NCBI GenBank assembly: GCA_963721445.1 | Contig: CAVRIZ010000005.1 | Location: forward strand, 744,001 to 808,000 | DNA length: 64,000 nt | Direction: 5' to 3' | Source of the DNA: DAIOEK01 sp963721445 | GTDB taxonomy: Bacteria; Chloroflexota; Anaerolineae; Anaerolineales; Anaerolineaceae | Shown: positions 1 through 9,085 of the stretch, piece after piece | How positions within the stretch are numbered: the stretch's first letter is position 1 | How the letters are laid out: the number at the start of each line of letters is the position of its first letter | The notes under the pieces: generated by a model | What the model saw: only the letters and a program-made list of their open reading frames with translations | Told to the model about the DNA's origin: nothing | The model's database searches: none | Position numbers and translations under genes: made by a program

Positions 1-2658
1 GTGCACATCCGCAGCATGCAAGCCGACTGATGGTTCATCCAGCACATAAAAGGTCCGGCCTGTTGCCCGGCGGGATAATTCTTTTGCCAGTTTAACGCGC
101 TGCGCTTCTCCCCCGGAAAGTGTGGTAGCCGGTTGACCGATCTTGATATAGCCTAACCCCACTTCCTGAAGAAGTTTGAGCTTGTTATAGATCGGCGGGA
201 TCGCGGAGAAGAGCTCCAACCCAGAATCCACCGTGGTATCCAAAATATCCGCAATCGATAAACCTTTGAAGTGTACTTGCAAGGTTTCACGGTTGAAGCG
301 CGCGCCATGACAGACATCGCAAGGGACATATACATCTGGCAGAAATTGCATTTCGATCCGCAATTGACCATGTCCCTGGCAGGCTTCACAACGACCGCCA
401 TGAACATTAAAGGAGAAGCGTCCTGCTTTATACCCGCGCATCTTGCTTTCAGGCATTTCTGCAAACAGGGAACGGATCTCATCAAACATTCCGGAATACG
501 TACCCGGGTTCGATCTCGGAGTCCGTCCAATGGGGGATTGGTCAATGTTGATGATCTTATCCAGCAGTTCCACCCCCTCCACCTTATCATGATCACCAGC
601 CTGGGAATGAGCGCCGTTCAATTCACGTGCAAGTGTGGCGTACAACACATCCACCATTAGGGTGGATTTTCCCGAGCCAGATACACCCGTGATGCAAACC
701 AATTTCCCCAATGGAATTTCGACATCAATATTCTTGAGATTGTTCGCCCTCGCTCCCCGAATGGTCAGGTGTTTTCCGTTCCCGGTCCGACGATGCTCCG
801 GCATGGGAACCTGCAGCCTGCCGGATAAGTACGCCCCGGTTAGTGATTCGGGGTGAGCGAGAATGGTATCGACCGTTCCTTCCGCCACCACCCAACCTCC
901 ATTTACTCCCGCTGCAGGACCAAGATCTATGATCCAATCAGCGGAACGGATGGTATCGTCGTCATGCTCCACCACCAGGACAGTATTACCCAGGTCTCGT
1001 AAACCTCTCAGTGTATCGAGAAGGCGACGGTTATCACGCGGGTGAAGACCAATGGACGGTTCGTCCAAAACGTAGAGAACACCCATCAACCGGGAACCAA
1101 TCTGGGTGGCCAACCGGATACGCTGCGCCTCCCCGCCGGAAAGCGATCCTGCCGAGCGGCGAAGCGTCAAATAATTCAAACCAACATTGACCAGGAAACC
1201 CAGTCGGGCTTCGATTTCTTTAAGGATCCGCTCGGAAATAATCTGCTGGCGATTAGATAGTACAGAATCCTCTTTCATCAAATCATGGATCCATTCGAGG
1301 GACTGGTTGATCGGCCAGTCGGTGACCTGCAGGATATTTGCCTCGTTGACGGTGACAGCCAGCGCTTCCGGGCGCAAACGGTTGCCGTGACACGCCGGGC
1401 AGGGTTTGTTGCTCATGTATTCCGAAATCTTGTTGCGAATGTATTCGGATTGCGTCTCCCGGTAGCGGCGCATCAGGTTGCCGATCACCCCTTCAAACGT
1501 GGTGCGATAACTGGCCGACCGGTCTTCACGCTGGTAATGGATGTTGATCTCCTGCTCTCCCGCGCCATAGAGGATCACTTTGACCTGATCCTCGGTCATC
1601 TGATTGATCGGCTTGTTCAAATCAATATGGAAATGTTTAGCCACTGCTTCCAACATTTGCCAGTAGTACTTGCCGTCTTCTCTGGCGTTATTCCATTCCA
1701 TCGCTACGATGGCGCCGTCATTGAGGGATTTCTCGCGGTCCGGGATCAGTAGATCGGGGTCTATCTCCTGCTTTGAACCAAGTCCCTGGCATTCCGGGCA
1801 GGCTCCGTGAGGGGTATTAAATGAAAAGGTACGTGGCTCTATTTCCGGGATGGATACTCCATGCTCGGGGCAGGCCAGATGTTCCGAAAATGGCAGATCG
1901 CGGGGAGGATCGACAGTCACGTTTTGGATCGTGACATATCCTTCACCCACTTTAAGGGCGGTTTCGATGGAATCTGTCAGACGTGTTCGGAACGCAATGA
2001 GGTCCTCTTCAGTTCCTTCGCGGGAGATCACCAGGCGGTCTACGACAGCCTCGATCGTATGGATCTTATAGCGGTCCATCGTGATCTCTTCATCTAATGA
2101 ATAGACCGTCCCATCTGCTCGTACGCGGGTAAATCCGGCTTTACGAATCTCATCGAAGACATTCTGGTAGGTACCTTTCCGTCCGCGGACCACAGGCGCC
2201 AGAACCAGCAATTTGCTGCCCTCAGGAAGCGATTCGACTGCGTCCACGATTTCCTGGGCGGATTGTTTGACCACTTCCCGTCCGCAGATCGGGCAGTGTG
2301 GTATTCCCACCCGGGCAAAGAGCAGACGTAGGTAATCATAGATTTCAGTGACCGTCCCTACTGTGGAACGGGGATTGTGCGAGGTGGCTTTCTGATCGAT
2401 GGAAACCGCCGGTGATAACCCATCGATGTAGTCCACATCGGGTTTGTCCATCTGACCCAGGAATTGGCGGGCATACGCGGAGAGCGATTCCACGTATCGG
2501 CGCTGACCTTCTGCAAAAATGGTATCGAACGCCAGCGAGGATTTTCCCGAGCCGGACAAACCTGTAATAACGACCAGCTTATCACGCGGGATCTCGACTG
2601 TAATATTTTTGAGGTTGTGTTCGCGAGCACCAACCACTCGAATGGAATTTTGTGTCAT
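1..2658 (-). CDS. uvrA: UvrABC system protein A (excinuclease ABC subunit A), C-terminus cut by window edge
   Basis: UvrA is the dimeric DNA-damage recognition ATPase of nucleotide excision repair and loads UvrB at lesions. The minus-strand frame is open from the ATG at 2658 to the window edge (886 codons). It starts MTQNSIRVVGAREHNLKNI, the usual UvrA N-terminus. Visible motifs are the Walker A GLSGSGKSS near residue 35, a second Walker A GVSGSGKS in the C-terminal half, LSGGEAQR signatures in both ATPase halves, and the pair CPICG and CEACQGHG that fit the zinc modules. The final readable block is DEPSVGLH, the second Walker B region, so roughly the last 60-80 residues are missing. No frameshift is apparent. 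It is divergent from rplI, and an SOS-box-like palindrome overlaps its likely promoter. Confidence 0.97.
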   Translation of the reverse strand, partial: MTQNSIRVVGAREHNLKNITVEIPRDKLVVITGLSGSGKSSLAFDTIFAEGQRRYVESLSAYARQFLGQMDKPDVDYIDGLSPAVSIDQKATSHNPRSTVGTVTEIYDYLRLLFARVGIPHCPICGREVVKQSAQEIVDAVESLPEGSKLLVLAPVVRGRKGTYQNVFDEIRKAGFTRVRADGTVYSLDEEITMDRYKIHTIEAVVDRLVISREGTEEDLIAFRTRLTDSIETALKVGEGYVTIQNVTVDPPRDLPFSEHLACPEHGVSIPEIEPRTFSFNTPHGACPECQGLGSKQEIDPDLLIPDREKSLNDGAIVAMEWNNAREDGKYYWQMLEAVAKHFHIDLNKPINQMTEDQVKVILYGAGEQEINIHYQREDRSASYRTTFEGVIGNLMRRYRETQSEYIRNKISEYMSNKPCPACHGNRLRPEALAVTVNEANILQVTDWPINQSLEWIHDLMKEDSVLSNRQQIISERILKEIEARLGFLVNVGLNYLTLRRSAGSLSGGEAQRIRLATQIGSRLMGVLYVLDEPSIGLHPRDNRRLLDTLRGLRDLGNTVLVVEHDDDTIRSADWIIDLGPAAGVNGGWVVAEGTVDTILAHPESLTGAYLSGRLQVPMPEHRRTGNGKHLTIRGARANNLKNIDVEIPLGKLVCITGVSGSGKSTLMVDVLYATLARELNGAHSQAGDHDKVEGVELLDKIINIDQSPIGRTPRSNPGTYSGMFDEIRSLFAEMPESKMRGYKAGRFSFNVHGGRCEACQGHGQLRIEMQFLPDVYVPCDVCHGARFNRETLQVHFKGLSIADILDTTVDSGLELFSAIPPIYNKLKLLQEVGLGYIKIGQPATTLSGGEAQRVKLAKELSRRATGRTFYVLDEPSVGLHAADVH

Positions 2659-2725
2659 AGGATCACCCAATTGCCGAAATGCAATCTTGTATTATAAACC
2701 GGACTCGGTTTGAAATGTGAGGTCG

Positions 2726-2749
2726 TATATAGAACAATTGTACTATATA
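2726..2749. promoter_or_regulatory. 24-bp palindrome, possible LexA/SOS box
   Basis: The arms are TATATAG..AACAATTGTA..CTATATA, symmetrical except for one A/A pair. The core GAAC-AATT-GTAC differs by one base from the GAAC-N4-GTTC core of the Firmicutes-type SOS box. It overlaps the likely uvrA -10, where a LexA repressor would act. No LexA gene is present in the window to compare. Confidence 0.4.
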
Positions 2750-2764
2750 TCAAGCGATTTGCAA
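2737..2764 (-). promoter_or_regulatory. Predicted uvrA promoter
   Basis: On the minus strand TTGCAA (2764-2759) and TACAAT (2742-2737) are separated by 16 bp, about 80 bp upstream of uvrA. The -10 lies inside the palindrome at 2726-2749. Inferred from consensus only. Confidence 0.5.
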
Positions 2765-2868
2765 GGATTATTGACGTTGCCGGTCCGGACGTGGGTGCCA
2801 GCCACAGACTTATACTTACCCAGATTAATTACTCGGTTTACCGGCAGACGGCGAGTTTGTTGAACCTA

Positions 2869-2877
2869 TGGTATACT
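2869..2877 (+). promoter_or_regulatory. Extended -10 promoter of rplI
   Basis: TGGTATACT is an extended -10 (TGn plus TATACT) about 65 bp before the rplI ATG. No convincing -35 is present, which is usual for extended -10 promoters. Confidence 0.4.
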
Positions 2878-2940
2878 TGCACCCGCCTGATATGTAGTAC
2901 CCTTCATGTCAGAGTATCCAATTCGAAAGGGCTTGATACC

Positions 2941-3516
2941 ATGAAAGTTCTCCTTCTCAAAGATGTCTACAAATTAGGTCGCGCTGGCGACGTAAAAAAA
3001 GTAGCCGATGGTTATGGCCGCAACTTTTTGCTTCCTAAGAACTTGGCTGTATTGGCAACTGCCGGTGCATTGAAACAGGCAGACCACATTCGGGCACAGG
3101 CGACGATTAGTCGAGCAGCACTCAACCAGGAAATGAGTAGTGTTGCAGAAGTGCTCGCGAAGCTCGTTCTCGTTTTCCCGTCCAAAGCCGGCGAAACCGG
3201 TAAATTGTACGGTTCCATCACCCCTCAGATGATCGCCGACGCCATTAAAGCCAAATCTGGCATCGCTGTCGAACGACACCAGATCGATGTGGAGCCCATC
3301 CGTACCCTGGGTGAGAAAAAAGCGCACGTCCGCCTGACCGTGGATCTGATGCCAGAAGTTCGTGTGATCGTCCACCGCGAAGGTGAGACCATTGCTGAAG
3401 CAGTGGAATATGTCCCCGAGACAACCCAGGAAGAGATTCCAGTCGCTGATGTTCCCGTTGTTGAGGAACCCGTAGTTGAGCTTCCCGCTGATGAGACAGC
3501 CGCTGAAGAAGCCTAA
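2941..3516 (+). CDS. rplI: 50S ribosomal protein L9 with acidic C-terminal extension
   Basis: L9 binds 23S rRNA near the base of the L1 stalk. The start MKVLLLKDVYKLGRAGDVKK and the following GYGRNFLLPKNLA are the classic L9 N-domain. The C-domain follows (residues ~80-150, GKLYGSIT and VDLMPEVRVIVHREGE). At 191 residues it is about 40 longer than the usual ~150. The extra tail (after residue ~152) is rich in Glu, Val and Pro and ends ADETAAEEA. The ATG at 2941 is chosen because upstream in-frame codons from 2710 do not resemble L9. The gene stands alone, without the rpsF-ssb-rpsR neighbours common elsewhere. Confidence 0.97.
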   Translation: MKVLLLKDVYKLGRAGDVKKVADGYGRNFLLPKNLAVLATAGALKQADHIRAQATISRAALNQEMSSVAEVLAKLVLVFPSKAGETGKLYGSITPQMIADAIKAKSGIAVERHQIDVEPIRTLGEKKAHVRLTVDLMPEVRVIVHREGETIAEAVEYVPETTQEEIPVADVPVVEEPVVELPADETAAEEA

Positions 3517-3546
3517 CCCATCTGACTGAATCATCAAAAAACTCTT

Positions 3547-3590
3547 CACCCGGTCTGACAGGCGAAATCCAGGTCAGACCGGGTGCTTTT
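3547..3590 (+). terminator. Rho-independent terminator after rplI
   Basis: Perfect 13-bp stem: 3547-3559 pairs with 3573-3585, 13-nt loop, followed by CTTTT. Confidence 0.8.
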
Positions 3591-3601
3591 ACAAACAGGC
3601 A

Positions 3602-3610
3602 TGTTACAAT
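3602..3610 (+). promoter_or_regulatory. Extended -10 placed 6 nt before a start codon (leaderless-type)
   Basis: TGTTACAAT ends exactly 6 nt before the ATG at 3617, so transcription would start at or next to the start codon. No Shine-Dalgarno sequence is present. Confidence 0.5.
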
Positions 3611-3616
3611 TTTCCC

Positions 3617-5044
3617 ATGAATGAATCCATTGGACAGATAATCCATCAGGCGCGGACGGCGAAAAAACTTTCGCTCGGTCAGGTAACCCGCGCGATCCAT
3701 GTCCGCGAAGGGTATCTGGATGCCATTGAAAGGGATGCCTTATCAGAACTACCATCTCCGGTTCAAGCCAAAGGATTCATCCGGCTCTACTGGTCATTTC
3801 TAGGTCTGGATGAACTACAACTGTTTCAGATCTGGAATCCTGCAAGTGAAGTGGAGCCAGAAAAACCGAAGGAAGTTCCTCCAACACCCAGTCTTGAATC
3901 CACATCCACCAGGAAAACTCAGGCACGAAAAAGGAAAATTTCCCCAGAAGAGGACACCTCCCCGGAATTACAGATCGGTAAAGAAGATCGTCCATTAACC
4001 GCAGCTGATCAATCTTTCATTCTTCTGGGTAAGAGTTTACGAGATCAACGGGAACGGCTTAGCCTGACCATTGAAAATATAGAAACCTATACGCATATTC
4101 CGGTCCACTATTTACGAGCCATCGAGAGCGGTAACATCGATGACCTCCCCTCTCCGGTTCAGGGGAGAGGAATGATCTCGAACTATGCCAGTTTTCTGGA
4201 TATGGACATTGATGAGGTTTTACTGCACTATGCAGATGGACTCCAGACCCGACGAGACGAAAGCCAGCAGGAGCAAGAACAGAATCGGTCCAAACGAAAA
4301 CCATTCCAGGTCGTTCGACATGGGGTTCTGCATAGCATCATTTCGCTGGATGTGCTCTTGGTCGGGTTAGTGATAGTTGCCGCTGTAGTTGCTTTGATCT
4401 GGGGTGGAAGCAATATACTTGCCTATCAGAGTAATGCCCAACGAACTACCACAGCCATACCCATATCCGACATTTTAATTCATACCGATACGGTTACCCC
4501 GGAGTTGACAAATTCTACGATTGAACCGGCAACAGCAACCGTAGCATCCAATAATCCAGTTATTATTCAATCCACTGGTTCAGCCACATTTGAAGCCATT
4601 ACGGGTACTCCAGGCACTCCCGGAGTTTATCCAGTACAGGTATTTGTTGTCGCCCTGCAGAGATCCTATCTACAGGTGATCGTGGATGGGAAGACTGAAT
4701 TCAATGGCCGGATCACCATGGGAAATCCATATTCATTCAATGGGCAAAATCAGATTGAACTGATCGTCGGAAATGCCGCTGCAGTTCAGATCATCCATAA
4801 CCAACGAAATCTAGGCTCCCCTGGTGTGGTAGGTGAAGTCATCCACCTGGTTTTCGGAAAGGATGCGTACGGAACCCCGACACATACCCCGACTGCAACA
4901 CCTACCAAGACGTTGGTTCCAACCCGAACACCAAAACCAAGCAACACCTATCCACCCACACGTACTCCAACGGATACCAGGACCCCCTGGCCAACCTCAA
5001 CTCCCAAACCGACGAATACCCCGAAAGGTACTGTCGTTCCCTAA
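3617..5044 (+). CDS. RodZ-like membrane protein with two N-terminal helix-turn-helix domains
   Basis: 475 residues, unusual in having two HTH_25-type domains (residues ~5-72 and ~132-205). Each contains the same LSLxxVTxxIHVxxxYLxAIE-like core followed by LPSPVQ and a GxIxxYxxFL block. A single transmembrane segment follows (~240-270), then an extracytoplasmic domain resembling DUF4115 of RodZ (~325-405, VQVFVVALQRSYLQVIVDG) and a Thr/Pro tail (~415-475). RodZ links MreB to the cell wall machinery; a cell-shape or envelope role here is inference. There is no ribosome binding site; an extended -10 lies 6 nt before the ATG. rimO follows after 19 nt and is probably cotranscribed. Confidence 0.8.
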   Translation: MNESIGQIIHQARTAKKLSLGQVTRAIHVREGYLDAIERDALSELPSPVQAKGFIRLYWSFLGLDELQLFQIWNPASEVEPEKPKEVPPTPSLESTSTRKTQARKRKISPEEDTSPELQIGKEDRPLTAADQSFILLGKSLRDQRERLSLTIENIETYTHIPVHYLRAIESGNIDDLPSPVQGRGMISNYASFLDMDIDEVLLHYADGLQTRRDESQQEQEQNRSKRKPFQVVRHGVLHSIISLDVLLVGLVIVAAVVALIWGGSNILAYQSNAQRTTTAIPISDILIHTDTVTPELTNSTIEPATATVASNNPVIIQSTGSATFEAITGTPGTPGVYPVQVFVVALQRSYLQVIVDGKTEFNGRITMGNPYSFNGQNQIELIVGNAAAVQIIHNQRNLGSPGVVGEVIHLVFGKDAYGTPTHTPTATPTKTLVPTRTPKPSNTYPPTRTPTDTRTPWPTSTPKPTNTPKGTVVP

Positions 5045-5063
5045 TTCTTTTATAGGTAGAAAC

Positions 5064-6398
5064 ATGAAATCAAACAGTGTTAGTATTGTCTCGCTGGGTT
5101 GTGCAAAGAATACGGTTGATTCTCAATCGATGGCCCAGATTTTGGAAAAGAACGGCTATGAATTGGAAGAAAATCCTTCCCGCGCCATGATAGTGGTGGT
5201 TAACACCTGCGGATTTATCGGCGATGCGCGCGAGGAATCCTACCAGGTACTCAACGATCTTTCGCGGAAGAAAAAGAAAAATCAACTTTTGGTAGCGGCG
5301 GGATGTCTCACCCAGCGTTACCGGGAACAGGTTTCCCGTCAGATCCCAGGTATCGACGGGTTGATCGGCACACGCAGCTGGATGGATATTGTTCATCTCG
5401 TCCAGGCTTTGCAGGAGCGGAAATCGCCAATCCCTCTGTATCATCTTCCAGATGCCCCCATCTACGCGGAACAAGGGGAAGGTGTACTACGGATTGCCGA
5501 TCAGGGCGCGAGTGCTTATGTCAAAATTGCGGACGGCTGCCGCCGTCCCTGCGCGTTCTGCGCGATACCATTAATAAAAGGGACACAGATCAGCCGTCCG
5601 ATGGACTCTGTGTTGAACGATGTACGATTCCTTTCAGACCGGGGAATCCGCGAGATCATTCTGATTGCCCAGGATACTACCGATTATGGTAGTGATCTCG
5701 GGATGGCGGATGGGTTGAGCCAGCTTCTGGATGCCATCACTGAAGAACAAATGGAATTCCCGTGGCTTCGGGTAATGTATGCCTATCCCGGTTATGTTAC
5801 CGAGCGGATGATCGATCTCATGGCGAGCCGACCGCAGATCCTGCACTACCTCGATATTCCCCTTCAACATGGCCACCCGGATACCCTGAAACGAATGAAT
5901 CGACCCCACAATGTGGACTGGGTCCGCAAAACCATCTATAAAATGCGGACTGCTATGCCCGATCTGGCCATTCGGACCACCTTTATTGTCGGATACCCGG
6001 GCGAAACCGAAACCGAGTTCCAGACTCTGCTGGATTTCATCAGGGAGATCAAGTTTGATCGGGCGGGCGCATTCACCTATTCTTTCGAAACCGGGACTGC
6101 CAGTGAAGCTCTGAGTGACCCGATTCCGCAGGAGGTAAAAGAGGAGCGGCTGGAACGGTTGATGCTGCTCCAACAGGAGATCTCGTTGGAGAAAAATCAA
6201 TCCTTTGTTGGGAAAAACATGGATGTCCTGATCGAAGGCAGCGGCGATGGAATCAGCCTGGGAAGATCATATCGTGACGCTCCGGAAATTGATGGTATGG
6301 TGATCATACAAGGTGAACACCCGGATAGTGAGATCGTCAAAGTCCGCATCGATGGCGCGATGGTACACGATCTATCCGGTGTGGTCATCCAAAACTAA
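5064..6398 (+). CDS. rimO: Ribosomal protein S12 (Asp) methylthiotransferase, radical SAM
   Basis: RimO adds a methylthio group to an aspartate of ribosomal protein S12 using two Fe-S clusters. The 444-residue product begins MKSNSVSIVSLGCAKNTVDS; SLGCAKN is characteristic of RimO rather than MiaB. The N-terminal UPF0004 domain has three cluster cysteines (SLGC, NTCGF, AAGC). The radical SAM motif CRRPCAFC (CX3CX2C) is at residues ~159-166, and a TRAM domain follows (~375-444). The start at 5064 is preferred because the frame upstream overlaps the Thr/Pro tail of the previous gene. It ends at a strong terminator. Confidence 0.95.
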   Translation: MKSNSVSIVSLGCAKNTVDSQSMAQILEKNGYELEENPSRAMIVVVNTCGFIGDAREESYQVLNDLSRKKKKNQLLVAAGCLTQRYREQVSRQIPGIDGLIGTRSWMDIVHLVQALQERKSPIPLYHLPDAPIYAEQGEGVLRIADQGASAYVKIADGCRRPCAFCAIPLIKGTQISRPMDSVLNDVRFLSDRGIREIILIAQDTTDYGSDLGMADGLSQLLDAITEEQMEFPWLRVMYAYPGYVTERMIDLMASRPQILHYLDIPLQHGHPDTLKRMNRPHNVDWVRKTIYKMRTAMPDLAIRTTFIVGYPGETETEFQTLLDFIREIKFDRAGAFTYSFETGTASEALSDPIPQEVKEERLERLMLLQQEISLEKNQSFVGKNMDVLIEGSGDGISLGRSYRDAPEIDGMVIIQGEHPDSEIVKVRIDGAMVHDLSGVVIQN

Positions 6399-6414
6399 TT
6401 CTTATTCAGACAGT

Positions 6415-6452
6415 ACATCTCCCCCGATGATTCGATCGGGGGAGATGTTTTA
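6415..6452 (+). terminator. Terminator after rimO
   Basis: Perfect 14-bp stem (6415-6428 with 6435-6448), 6-nt loop, then TTTTAT. It may also serve the convergent gene ending at 6482. Confidence 0.85.
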
Positions 6453-6481
6453 TATCAAATTATTTTTGAGAAATAAATATT

Positions 6482-7583
6482 CTATGGGGTCGGCACTGTC
6501 GGCTCGATTGTGGGCGCTTCGGTCGGAACAACCGTTTCTTCAGTAGGTACCGGCTCAGTCGGAAGGTTCGGATCTATAGTTGGAACTTCGGTTGGTTGAG
6601 ACGCAACACATTTGTTATTGGCTTTGGTGTAATTGACGATCACCTTCTGGTCTTCAGCCATAGCGAGTGATTGCTGGTAATATGGGACAGCCTGACACCA
6701 TTTTTCTTTCGCAAGCAGCGTATCGGCATATCGGAATAGGCTTTCGCGATAACGATCAGAAACAGATCGGTGTGAGGAATCCATCAAGGATGGGAAATAC
6801 TGGTTGACCTTGCCTAGAGCATCCACTGCCTTTTCCCAATCCCAGCCAAAATACCTGGCTGCGTCGAGATACATAACCGCCCACTCTTCCGCATCGCGAC
6901 CATCCTTGTCCAATGGACCAAAACGGCGTGCTAAAGCAAAATCGAAGATACCACCTTCAAGTAGACCTTTTTGCATGATTTTCTGGATCCCGCGGCTACG
7001 GTACATGCGATAGTAAAGCCCATCCACTTCGAGTGTTTTGAAGGATCGGATTCTGTTTCCGCATGGTGTCCAAAACGAGTTGGGCGTTATCCCAATCCTG
7101 AGCCGCCATCAGTTGTTTGGCTTGTGCTAATAGTGCTTCCACCCCGCTCAGATCCAGGGTAGGAGCCGGAGTCAGGGTTGGTAGTACCTCAGGTGTCGCG
7201 GTGGCGTTCATAATAATGGTAACTTTCGCCATACTTTCAAGTACACCCGGATACATGGGGTCTACTTCAATAACGTATTGAAATCGTTGCTTGGCGAATT
7301 CATAACGTCCTGCTTCCAGATCTGCCACACCAAGCTGGTATTGCATACTGGCAGCCAGCGTCCGTTGGTTCTGTTCCACTGCTTTTCGAATCTCAATACC
7401 AGAATAATACCCGGCTAATGCGCCAAGACCGCCTATGATGATGACCACGAGCAATCCGCCGACGATCCATTGCCAGAGTTTGGATTTCTTTTTCGCTGGA
7501 GGGGCTGGAGGTGCCATTTGTTGCGTTTCCTCGGACGGGACCGGGGTTGTTGGTTGAGTCTGTTCCATATTCTGATCGTTCAT
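6482..7583 (-). CDS. Membrane-anchored TPR-like protein (single-base frameshift)
   Basis: Reading from the ATG at 7583, the product has a Pro-rich cytoplasmic N-terminus, one transmembrane helix (residues ~36-62, WQWIVGGLLVVIIIGGLGAL), a helical tetratricopeptide-like region (YQLGVADLEAGRYEFAKQRFQYVIEVDP) and a C-terminal Thr/Glu/Pro tail. The frame breaks near 7046. The upstream half ends in an unrelated sequence, while the next frame continues with SFKTLEVDGLYYRMYRSRG. Removing one base joins them as a 366-residue protein. A TATAAT lies 7 nt before the ATG with no ribosome binding site. Function unknown; a scaffold role is only a guess. Confidence 0.75.
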
Positions 7584-7590
7584 GCTGGGT

Positions 7591-7596
7591 ATTATA
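7591..7596 (-). promoter_or_regulatory. -10 element 7 nt before start codon (leaderless-type)
   Basis: TATAAT on the minus strand, 7 nt upstream of the ATG at 7583. Confidence 0.4.
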
Positions 7597-7725
7597 CCTT
7601 AAATGGTTTATATCCCTTTCGGGTTATAACTGAGACGAAATATAAGGTAGTGATGTTCCCAAATTGTCCTTTTCACTCATCCGGTGTTTAATAGAGAAAG
7701 GATATTACCTATATAGGAGTATGTT

Positions 7726-9027
7726 ATGGATAAATCTGTTGTTGATACACATAAGAAAGCCATCTGGGCATGGACGATGTATGACTGGGCTAATTCTGCT
7801 TTTGCAACCACCATCATGGCAGCCGTCCTGCCAGTGTACTACACATCGGTTGCGGCTGCTCATGTGGCACCCAATCAGGCAACAGCCTTATGGGGATATA
7901 CCTCTTCAGTCGGGGCATTGATCGCAGCACTCATTTCACCCGTATTGGGTGCGGTTGCAGATTTTAGAGGTAGCAAGAAACGGTTCCTCACGATCTTTAT
8001 GGTAATCGGTGTGACAGCTACCGCCTTGATGTATTTCATCAGTACCGGCGACTGGTTGTTGGCATCCCTGTTATTTGTATTTGGACAGATCGGATTTGCC
8101 GGGTCGCTGGTTTATTACGATGCTCTCCTTCCTCATGTCGCCAGCCCGGATGAGATCGACATGGTGAGCAGCCGCGGGTATGCGATGGGTTACATTGGCG
8201 GTGGGATTTTGCTCGCAGTCAACCTGGCCATGATCCTTCTTACACCTCCTGCATTGACCGGTCTGATGACTCGTCTGAGCTTTATCACCGTGGCAATCTG
8301 GTGGTTTATCTTCACCCTGCCATTGCTACGGCATGTGACTGAACCACAACGACGAATATTGCGTGGAGAGGAAGGTTTTCAGCCCATCCAGGCAGCTTTC
8401 TCTCGCCTGGCAAAAACCTTTCGCGAAATTCGTAAATTCAGGGATCTATCCTTCTTTCTGCTTGCCTTCTGGGTATACGCCAATGGGATAGGGACGATCA
8501 TCATCATGGCGACAGCCTATGGGAATGAGCTTGGTTTTGACCGCATCACTCTGATCGGAACACTTCTGATGGTGCAGTTCCTGGCCGCTCCATTCGCCAT
8601 CCTGTTCGGCAGGCTATCCAAAAGAATGGGGACCAAACGAGCCATTTATCTCAGCCTATCCATATATTCAGTAATCGCCATCCTCGGTTTCTTCCTTTAT
8701 CATGAATGGCAATTCTGGGTTTTGGGTGCGTTGGTGGCAACTGTCCAGGGCGGTTCCCAGGCACTCTCCCGTTCGTTGATGGGAAAAATGATACCCAAGA
8801 GCAAGAGTGCTGAATTCTACGGATTTTTCAGTGTCTTCGAGAAATTCGCCAATATCCTCGGACCGGCGCTTTTTGCGATCGTCTCACAATTGACCGGTCA
8901 CAGCCGGATGAGTATCGTCTCACTGATCGTGTTCTTCGTGGTCGGGATCATCATCCTGACCCGGGTGGACGTAGAGCGGGGTACCAGGGTCGCACTTGAT
9001 GATGAGATTGGGATGGAACCAGCCTGA
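7726..9027 (+). CDS. MFS transporter of the UMF1 (Atg22-like) family
   Basis: A 433-residue polytopic membrane protein with about 12 hydrophobic segments. The opening KKAIWAWTMYDWANSAFATTI is the hallmark of the UMF1/Atg22-like branch of the major facilitator superfamily, whose fungal members export amino acids from the vacuole. The substrate here is unknown. DFRGSKKRF after the second helix is the MFS loop 2-3 motif. An AGGAG ribosome binding site lies 7 nt before the ATG. It is monocistronic and ends at a terminator shared with the convergent epimerase gene. Confidence 0.88.
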   Translation: MDKSVVDTHKKAIWAWTMYDWANSAFATTIMAAVLPVYYTSVAAAHVAPNQATALWGYTSSVGALIAALISPVLGAVADFRGSKKRFLTIFMVIGVTATALMYFISTGDWLLASLLFVFGQIGFAGSLVYYDALLPHVASPDEIDMVSSRGYAMGYIGGGILLAVNLAMILLTPPALTGLMTRLSFITVAIWWFIFTLPLLRHVTEPQRRILRGEEGFQPIQAAFSRLAKTFREIRKFRDLSFFLLAFWVYANGIGTIIIMATAYGNELGFDRITLIGTLLMVQFLAAPFAILFGRLSKRMGTKRAIYLSLSIYSVIAILGFFLYHEWQFWVLGALVATVQGGSQALSRSLMGKMIPKSKSAEFYGFFSVFEKFANILGPALFAIVSQLTGHSRMSIVSLIVFFVVGIIILTRVDVERGTRVALDDEIGMEPA

Positions 9028-9040
9028 CCGGGTGGAATCA

Positions 9041-9073
9041 AAAAGCCAGAGGCAAAGCGCTTCTGGCTTTTTT
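9041..9073. terminator. Bidirectional terminator between convergent genes
   Basis: Stem AAAAGCCAGAGGC (9041-9053) with its complement ending in TTTT (to 9071), one G-T wobble, T-run on both strands. It serves the MFS gene and the minus-strand epimerase. Confidence 0.85.
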
Positions 9074-9085
9074 CGTTAATGAAAG

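Noticed and set aside
2974..3549. Long reading frame antisense to rplI
   Set aside because: The plus strand encodes unmistakable L9; the antisense frame has no family resemblance and no ribosome binding site.
4833..5063. N-terminal extension of rimO
   Set aside because: It overlaps the tail of the preceding gene and has no RimO homology; the family starts at MKSNSVSIVSLGCAKN (5064).
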